64,000 nt of DNA from Euborellia annulipes (taxonomy: Eukaryota; Arthropoda; Insecta; Dermaptera; Anisolabididae), in assembly GCA_023213315.1 (NCBI GenBank), contig JAKCPI010026397.1, positions 1 through 64,000 on the forward strand, written 5' to 3'. Numbering within the stretch: the first letter of the stretch is position 1; each line of letters opens with the position of its first letter. Made by a program: the position numbers and the translations under genes. Shown in pieces: positions 58,143 to 64,000 of this stretch. The notes below the pieces were generated by a model. That model had not been told where the DNA came from and did no database searches. It saw nothing but the letters and a program-made list of their open reading frames with translations.

Positions 58143-59055
58143 AAATAAAACTTTACACCAGCCTGCGACCCTCGATAAAAAAAAATCATTCTACATAAAA
58201 ACTGATTACCAAGTGTTTTATTTTAATGTTTCAACGAGAACCTACGGTCGAAACATTACACTTTTTAAACATCCAGTAAAATGACTCTCGATTAGAGAGG
58301 CCTGTGATTTATTATTTGTTCTAAAGAGCCTAAAACAATTTTATGATTTACTAATAAAAAATCCAACTTATATTGTCTAAAGATATTTGATACGGATAGT
58401 ATAGAGATAAATTATTATATAAAAAGTTTTTTGGACGCAATTTTAGTTTGCTTTTCTTGAAAATAATTTATTACTTAAAGTTATGCTATTGTTATAATTT
58501 TGTTGGTGTGAGATACGTGTTTCTTCACTGATTTTATGAAAAATGCAAACAAAAGCGATCTCGATTATTTATGAAAGAAAATGGGGGTGGGGGAGGTGGG
58601 GGTGGGGGGAGGTTTTGTTTTTAATTTAAATAAATGATCACCACCAGAGGATTTCTATTTTATTTAATTAATTTCAAATAATTCCATGTGTCATTTAAAC
58701 TTGATAATCTTTTGATTGAATATTTATAGCAATGATTAATGAGTCTGAAAATATTTGGTTTGGACAGCTTTAAAAATGATTTTCGGTTGTTAGGTGCAAA
58801 CGTTTTGAATTGTCCGTTTATCATAGCAGTTGAACTCTTTAGAGAGCGAGCCTTTTCAATTTTATGGGTAAATATCATATCCTCTCCAGTATGTCCTTCA
58901 TAATGCCAATCCACTTGGTGGTTAAGGACATTCCGCTAAATTATTTTACCATCTAGTGAAGAATTTTTGTTTTAAAGATTTTTCACTTGGTAGAGAAATT
59001 TCAATGCCATCTAGATATAGGTATAGTGGAATGTGAGTTTTTGCAATTGAGAGTC
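58143..59055. other. Unassigned stretch with a G-quadruplex candidate
   Basis: 58583-58612 is a dense G tract with five G-runs separated by T or A. An 84-codon minus frame (58660-58914) has balanced amino-acid use but no recognised domain. Confidence 0.35.
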
Positions 59056-59125
59056 CGGTGGCCTGGTGCAAGTGGAAAGAACACAGATTCCTTGTTCGAT
59101 CCTTGGAGGCCGGTGGACGTTTGGC
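59056..59125 (+). other. Weak tRNA-like segment in a short inverted repeat
   Basis: GGTGGCCTGGTGCAAGTGG could be an A box and TTGTTCGATCCTTGG a B box. AATGTGAGTTT (59030-59040) and AAATCTCACATT (59139-59150) flank it as a near-perfect inverted pair. Confidence 0.35.
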
Positions 59126-59269
59126 CCACCATCAATATAAATCTCACATTTAATTAGTTTAAAAGAAATGGAAATTTTTTAAATAAGTTATTTATATTTT
59201 GAGATATACACAATCTTGGAATTTTCCAAGTTAAAAAATTTGTCGCAGAGTTTTTATAGAAGTAATAAT

Positions 59270-59385
59270 AAAAAATCTGGTGTGACTGGTCGCACAGTAC
59301 ACACTTTCCCTTGTCGAAGGGTAAGAGAAAGTTGTGTGCTGTGCGACCAGTCACACCAGATTTTTTGTGTCGAGATATATTCCAA
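59270..59385 (+). repeat. HP opening hairpin, solo
   Basis: The best-preserved opening hairpin: 59270-59316 and 59317-59363 pair almost completely (AAATCTGGTGTGACTGGTCG... with ...CGACCAGTCACACCAGATTT). Only GTGTCGAGATATATTCC of the body follows. There is no closing hairpin. Confidence 0.9.
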
Positions 59386-59614
59386 AGTTCCAAACTGATA
59401 GTATTTTTGAAATCAACGCATCCATCCATATACCCAGGAATAGCTCTCAATTTCAATGCATTAAAAATATTTTTTTTTTTTTGGTCTGTGTTATTCATTT
59501 TAGATAAATAAATTTTAAAAACATAATTATATTATTAAAAGGCCAGGGTCATTTTTAGGTTAAATATCGTCAAGCACTTCTGAATCAGTGCTTGGTGCGC
59601 CATAAGAAGTTTTC

Positions 59615-59934
59615 AAAAGAAGAAATTCGATGGCTGAGTGATAATCATTAGGAACAGCAGGATGTAGGCATTCAGCTAAGAATAAAAACTATTTAAATAT
59701 CACTGACGTTTCGGGAACGTATCGCTCCCATCTTCAGGATCATAAATTGTTAATGATGCTTAGATTGATTCATGTCGATTCATGTTATAATTTTCTATGA
59801 ATCGACATGTATCAATCTAAGCAACATTAATAATTTATCGTCCTGAAGATGGAAACGATTCGTTTCCGAAACGTCGATGATATTTAAATGAAGTTTTTAT
59901 TCTTTGCTGGCTGTCTACGTCCACCTGTACCTGA
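59615..59934. mobile_element. Foldback retroelement, family P4, copy 1
   Basis: AAGAAGTTTTC on both sides (59604-59614 and 59935-59945), an 11-bp duplication. Unpaired left tail of 35 bp (59615-59649). The inverted arms carry, outward-facing, CTGAAGA, a GGGAGC/GTTCCC-type stem-loop and GAAACGTC (left, minus, 59737-59705; right 59843-59875). The outermost arm words (CAGC...AAGAATAAAAAC) also pair. Confidence 0.85.
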
Positions 59935-59945
59935 AAGAAGTTTTC

Positions 59946-60785
59946 TCTTCAAAAATCATTATTTGTTAAAATGTTAATGTTGATGATCATTTAGTTGACA
60001 TTTTGGAACTCTGGCATGTGCAACATATTTTCATATATCGAGAATAGGTTATTCGATCCATCAAGAATGTTCACGCCTGTTTCATTTATTAGGTGTTTTT
60101 TGGTAAGTTGTTTCGTAGCTCCTGGTCAACCATCAAACAACTTGGACACGACAGGACACGACATGTCAAGTCACCTGTGCCGAGAGACATACCTAAACCT
60201 CGTCTTGTCAAAAATCTCCTGAGCAAATGTTTTTTTTTTTTTTATATATTGTATTCTAAAGGAGATAATAAAAAAGTGTTTCCAACTCTTAGGATGTACT
60301 ATGTGGCCCTGCCCGCTGTAACCAACGAAATGTTTCATCTCATTATAATGCATTTCTGTAAAATTCCTATACGGACTAAGCAGATAGCTGGATTATGCTC
60401 ATATGCGTCGATTTCAAGAAGACAACTCTTTTGGCGTCCCCTCTCCTTCTCCTTACGTAATCATTGTTTTATTTGAAGTCACAAAATGTACTCAATAACA
60501 AGTTTGTTCGTTAAAATATAGGAAAACAAATCAAAATGTAATGTAAATGTACTTATAATTTGGACAACTGATAATTCCTTGACTGGCCTGTTGATTAAAA
60601 ATTAAACTGTAAAGCAAATAAAAGTATTATTGTTGTAGTATGTAGTATTATTTGGTTTATTTGATTTTACCGCTACGCATATTGACAGTGATTTTTTTTT
60701 TCTCCTCCGTGCAGCTCCCCTGAATTTGCCGTCCCGTGCAAGTGCACGTGCCCCCCCCCCCCCGAACGGAAGGGCTCTCCAAGAA
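59946..60785. other. Unassigned stretch
   Basis: The part 60060-60480 is more balanced than its surroundings and includes a 127-codon plus frame (60093-60476), interrupted in composition by a poly-T tract. I do not recognise the peptide (GKLFRSSWSTIKQLGHDRTR). A C11 run lies at 60753-60763. Confidence 0.3.
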
Positions 60786-60798
60786 GACAATGATTTTA

Positions 60799-62170
60799 GA
60801 AAAGAAGAAATTAATGGCTGAGTGATAATTAACAGGAGCAAGTAGATGAAGGCAGCCAGCAAAGAACAAAAACTTTATTTAAATATCGTCGACGTTTCGG
60901 GAACGCAGCGCTCCCATCTTCAGGACGATAAATTGTTAATGTTGTTTAGATTGATACATGTAGGTCATACAAAATTATAATACAAATTTGCATATACCAT
61001 TAAATGTATGTTTAATCTTTTACTCTTGGTCAGTGCTGATGTTTCGGGGCCATTCAACAATAAATTAAGTCCAGGCACCTACTACAATTCTCATAGACCA
61101 ACGGTTCCCAACCTTTTTTGATGTGCGGCCCATTTTTGCCGTAAAAAAACGCTGAGGCCCATACTAGGGTATACTCGGTATAAATGTATGCGTGTATGTG
61201 TAAGTAAAATGGGTTGGTACAAAAATAAAAAAAAAATTTTAAAAGGGGGAATTTTTGATGAAAACTGGATTTTTGAAGGATACTGGATAGCCTTAAATCG
61301 CACTAAACCTTCAGTTTATCTTTGTATTATTTTTCAAGAAAACTAAAGTTGAAAAAGCTCTTTTATTTTTATTATTATAAATTTTTAGATTTGACTAAAC
61401 ACTAAACTACTATTTGTTAAATATAATTTTATATAATCGAACAGAAAAATAAGATTGACAAATAAATATGAAATGAAAAAGAAATATGAACAGATTTATG
61501 CTGAGGAACTTTGACAGATGATACAATCTAATCTATCCCTATTCGTTCTATTAATTATGTATTATTTGAGCTAATTTTAAGCAATAAAAGATTCTAAATA
61601 ATAAATTTCTAGTTTTATTGTAATTTGAAATTAATTCTGTCCCTTGTGGGAATGCTTAAAGTTTTAGGAAAATCTTGAAAATTCTCAAAGTTCAAAGGCG
61701 ATGGAAAAAATATGACCTCTATGGATAATGTCCACCCTAATTAATTTGAATACAAATCAATTGGAATAAATAGGGACAAGGAAGCGCAAAAGCTGTTTTT
61801 GAAAATTTCAAAAAACTTTTCTTTTTGTGAGATCAGTAAAGAAAATCTGGGAAAGTCTCAAAATTGACAAAAGTCGAAAGACTTTTTTTCCGCTCTCTAA
61901 TTATAAGTAATAATTTTTATCTTTCATTAGACGTCCGCGGCCCAGTTCCAATCAGCCCGCGGCCCACAACCGCTGTCATAGACAATTAAACATACATTTA
62001 ATGGTATATGCAAATTTGTATTATGATTTTGTATGACCTACATGTATCAAACAAAAAATAAATTAACAATTTATCGTCCTGAAGATGGGAACGATGCGTT
62101 CCCGAAACCTCGACGATATTTAAATAAAGTTTTTGTTCTTTGCTGGCTGCCTCATCTACTTGTTCCTGTT
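60799..62170. mobile_element. Foldback retroelement, family P4, copy 2, with nested hAT
   Basis: Perfect 13-bp duplication GACAATGATTTTA (60786-60798 and 62171-62183). Unpaired left tail of 32 bp (60799-60830), nearly the same sequence as the tail of copy 1. Arms 60831-61017 and 61985-62170 are inverted; the right arm has CTGAAGA (62079-62085), GGGAAC-GATGC-GTTCCC, then GAAAC (62104-62108). The loop has been enlarged by an 877-bp hAT insertion. Confidence 0.9.
61099..61975. mobile_element. Non-autonomous hAT element
   Basis: The 8-bp duplication TCATAGAC lies on both sides (61091-61098 and 61976-61983). Ends CAACGGTTCCCAACC and, inverted, CAGCGGTTGTGGGCC; the GCGGCCC words are typical of hAT elements with CAGnGGTTCCCAACC termini. 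The interior is AT-rich with no transposase frame. Confidence 0.85.
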
Positions 62171-62183
62171 GACAATGATTTTA

Positions 62184-62697
62184 TTTGATATATTGTTAGT
62201 GATTGTAAAGTAATAATTTGAAAATCTCATATATCAGAAAAAAAAAATTTGTTTCCTTTCTAGTCCTTATAAAGGGGTGAATCCACTACTACTTTTTCGG
62301 TCATTCAATCAAAGTCAAACAATTTTCAGTAACAATAATTAAAATCTTTTAAGCGTTATGGTCACATAGTTGTTTTAATTTTTTAAATAAAATAAAAAAA
62401 TTTTCATCTCACTGAAGAATAAAAAGAAAGTAAATATTTTTAATATTTAGATAAATTAGAATTTGAATTCAATTATTTTTCTTAATCACGATTCCTGAAA
62501 TCGAAGCGAATCTTTTCCTCTTGAATAGGTGAGAGATCCTCCGCGAGGGGGCAGCACATTCTGTACACCTTTAGCACGAGGCCAACGAGAAAGACAAGCT
62601 CATTTAAAGAAAATTGGAAAATTATTATTATTTTGACCCTGAATACAAGTTGTAAACAATTACAATAAAATATATCAGAGATGATTATAATCTAGTC
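62184..62697. other. Unassigned AT-rich stretch
   Basis: A balanced part at 62510-62590 (GAGAGATCCTCCGCGAGGGG) has no readable frame. Confidence 0.35.
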
Positions 62698-62778
62698 TAC
62701 TTTCTCTTACCTCTATATGTAATATATATAGAGAGAAAGTATTGCGATCATGTTAAAAATTCGCTGTCGAGATTTTTT
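62698..62778 (-). repeat. HP element, right-end fragment
   Basis: Closing hairpin TACTTTCTCTTACCTCTATA / TATATAGAGAGAAAGTATTG and the AAAAATTCGCTGTCGAGATT word, then similarity ends. Confidence 0.8.
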
Positions 62779-62890
62779 TTATCTTATGTTCTTTCACATT
62801 ATCTTTAAAATTCTGACAATCATTTTGTTTTTTAATAAAATTTTTTTTTTTTGTTTCTCTTTTTCCTCAATTTTATGATATTTGTAATTG

Positions 62891-63106
62891 TAGGGGCCAC
62901 ATCTTGTGGGTGTGGATGGACCAGAGGGAGTGGGAAATCCTTATTTTTAAATGTCTGTCTCTTTTCAACAGGCGTCAGACCGTGCTACGGGCCGACCTGT
63001 TTTATTTCTTCCGGTCGCAAAACGCATGATAGGGTTGGAGGGAAAGAGTGAGGTCCGCCGACCCCGAATCGCTGGAATAAGGCTAGGAGAGAAGAAGAAG
63101 AAGAAG
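62891..63106 (+). mobile_element. SINE family 1, copy 5
   Basis: Head TAGGGGCCACATCTTGTGGG, body with GGCGTCAGACCGTGCTACG and GGTCGCAAAACGCATGATAG, and a pure GAAGAAGAAGAAGAAG tail. The duplication is unclear: GATATTTGTAATT before versus GATATCTTAAGTAATT after. Confidence 0.8.
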
Positions 63107-63195
63107 ATATCTTAAGTAATTTAGAAAAATTTTCATCGGCTTAAAAATATTTATTGCAGGGTAAAAGGTCTATGACTGCAGTTGATGAAGAAAAT

Positions 63196-63285
63196 AACAA
63201 AAATTGAGTTTTTCCGACCAACTTTATTTAATGAAGACAGAATCGACGTTTTCGATTCTAGATCGGGATCATCTTCAGGCTTGTC
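63196..63285 (-). repeat. Hammerhead-like solo pseudo-LTR, family P7
   Basis: On the minus strand CCTGAAGATGATCCCGATCT is followed by AGAATCGAAAACGTCG and an ATTAAATAAAGTTGG tail, the standard order of the foldback motif. No inverted partner. A poly-A tract of about 26 bases abuts the motif. Confidence 0.5.
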
Positions 63286-63386
63286 AAAAAAAAAAAAAAA
63301 AAAAAAAAAAATACCAATATTTCTGTTGGCACCGCAACATGAGAAACATAAATTTTAACTTTTACAAGACTGAATATGATCTTATC

Positions 63387-63606
63387 TAGTGGAGTTATTT
63401 TTTTTTTGGGGGGGGGCAGGAGGGCTTTACCCTCTCCCCCTCCCCAAGGGCTCTGATCTTTTTTTAAATTTCTAAATAAAATATTTCAAAATATATCTGT
63501 GGGTATATAAACTGTAAAAAATTAAATTAAATATGTTTTGGCCAAATTTTATATCGGTATTTGTAAGTCAATTTTGAGAAAAAATAAAGTTGAAATGACG
63601 CCACTA
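63387..63606. mobile_element. hAT MITE, family H1, copy 2
   Basis: The 8-bp duplication ATCTTATC flanks it (63379-63386 and 63607-63614). Ends TAGTGGAGTTATTTT and, inverted, TAGTGGCGTCATTTCAAC. The interior words AAATATTTCAAAATATATCT and GTATATAAACTGTA are shared with copy 1. Confidence 0.85.
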
Positions 63607-63614
63607 ATCTTATC

Positions 63615-64000
63615 ATTCTAGATCACTTCCTTGAAATTTATAAGGTACACAAATGTTTTTTTTTTTTTTTTTTGAAGATGTGAATTTTGTGGGAATATGA
63701 CTTAGCCATTTTGTTTACAAAACTTCGGCAGTTATCTTGTGTCGAATTACGCGCGTGTAGACTGTGCAGGAGGACTTGTCATCGATCAGTATTGCATCTT
63801 GGGAAGAGGCAGATCAAGTGGGTGCAAACGACTCTCATTCAGACTTTCTTTCATCTTGACTTTAGTAATTCGATTTACAGTCAAATACATTGTAGTGGGG
63901 CAACATCACTTATTTATAATGAAATTTGGATTGGATTTTATGAAGTATTGCTCCTACTCAGCCACTCTGGAAGTTCCTCGGTTACCCAGTCAGAGCAACC
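63615..64000. other. Unassigned end of window, balanced composition
   Basis: From about 63690 the sequence is much less AT-rich than most of the window and free of the local repeats. There is no long frame, but an exon or regulatory region extending beyond the window is possible. Confidence 0.3.

Noticed and set aside
58660..58914. 84-codon minus frame as a gene
   Set aside because: Plausible composition but no recognised motif, no splice context and no repeat support; left as unassigned.
59154..59511. Overlapping frames on both strands (114, 60 and 66 codons)
   Set aside because: All are readings through the HP hairpin, whose two strands mirror each other.
60093..60476. 127-codon frame as a host gene
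   Set aside because: It crosses a poly-T tract, shows no recognised domain and overlaps another frame of similar quality.

Overview
The window looks like a gene-poor, very AT-rich stretch of an invertebrate animal nuclear genome (long poly-A/T runs, TA microsatellites, Pol III-type SINEs, Penelope-like, mariner, pogo-like and hAT relics). I cannot name the species; an arthropod or other aquatic invertebrate would fit. I find no convincing intact host gene, rRNA, operon or CRISPR array. All protein-coding signal that I can recognise is decayed transposon sequence: a Penelope-like GIY-YIG endonuclease (36.1-36.8 kb), a transposase C-terminus (31.3-31.5 kb), a mariner relic (17.8-18.0 kb, minus) and a LINE reverse-transcriptase C-terminus (56.3-56.6 kb, minus).

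The dominant component is an apparently non-coding element, here called HP, with about 21 copies in both orientations. It opens with a long perfect-stem hairpin (stem up to ~45 bp) and closes with a second, TA-looped hairpin. Both hairpins share the stem word ACTTTCTCTTACC / GGTAAGAGAAAGT. Several unrelated transposons have landed in or beside the closing hairpin (1.5-kb palindrome at 4989, pogo-like element at 30793, hAT at 57530, probably another at 28758).

The second component is a set of foldback (inverted-repeat) elements whose arms carry the order CTGAnGA - short stem-loop - GAAAC or GAAAT, resembling the hammerhead-ribozyme core known from Penelope-like retroelement pseudo-LTRs. At least ten different families occur. 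Four insertions (20028-20372, 35577-37319, 59615-59934, 60799-62170) show flanking direct repeats plus a 30-36 bp unpaired tail on one side only. One of them still holds a GIY-YIG coding region between its inverted arms, which ties the class to Penelope-like elements.

The third component is Pol III-related sequence: five copies of a SINE with GAA-rich tail (four with clear target duplications), a second tRNA-derived SINE, and tRNA-like segments enclosed in inverted repeats (13.7, 15.9 and 48.7 kb; the last has a perfect 37-bp repeat). Other elements are TA-flanked MITEs, hAT MITEs with 8-bp duplications, a TIR element enclosing a ~337-bp tandem array (32.7-34.3 kb), a possible Helitron 3' end (45.2 kb) and several short foldbacks.

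Layout: 0-8.3 kb HP copies, a TA-MITE, foldback P1 and an inverted duplication around 6.9 kb; 8.3-13 kb mostly AT-rich with two GC-richer blocks; 13-18 kb HP, tRNA-like, SINE and mariner relics; 18-25 kb sparse with foldback P5; 25-32 kb dense nested HP and DNA transposons; 32-37 kb tandem array, SINE and the Penelope-like element; 37-50 kb HP, foldbacks and a Helitron-like end; 50-64 kb HP, SINEs, hATs and the P4 foldbacks.
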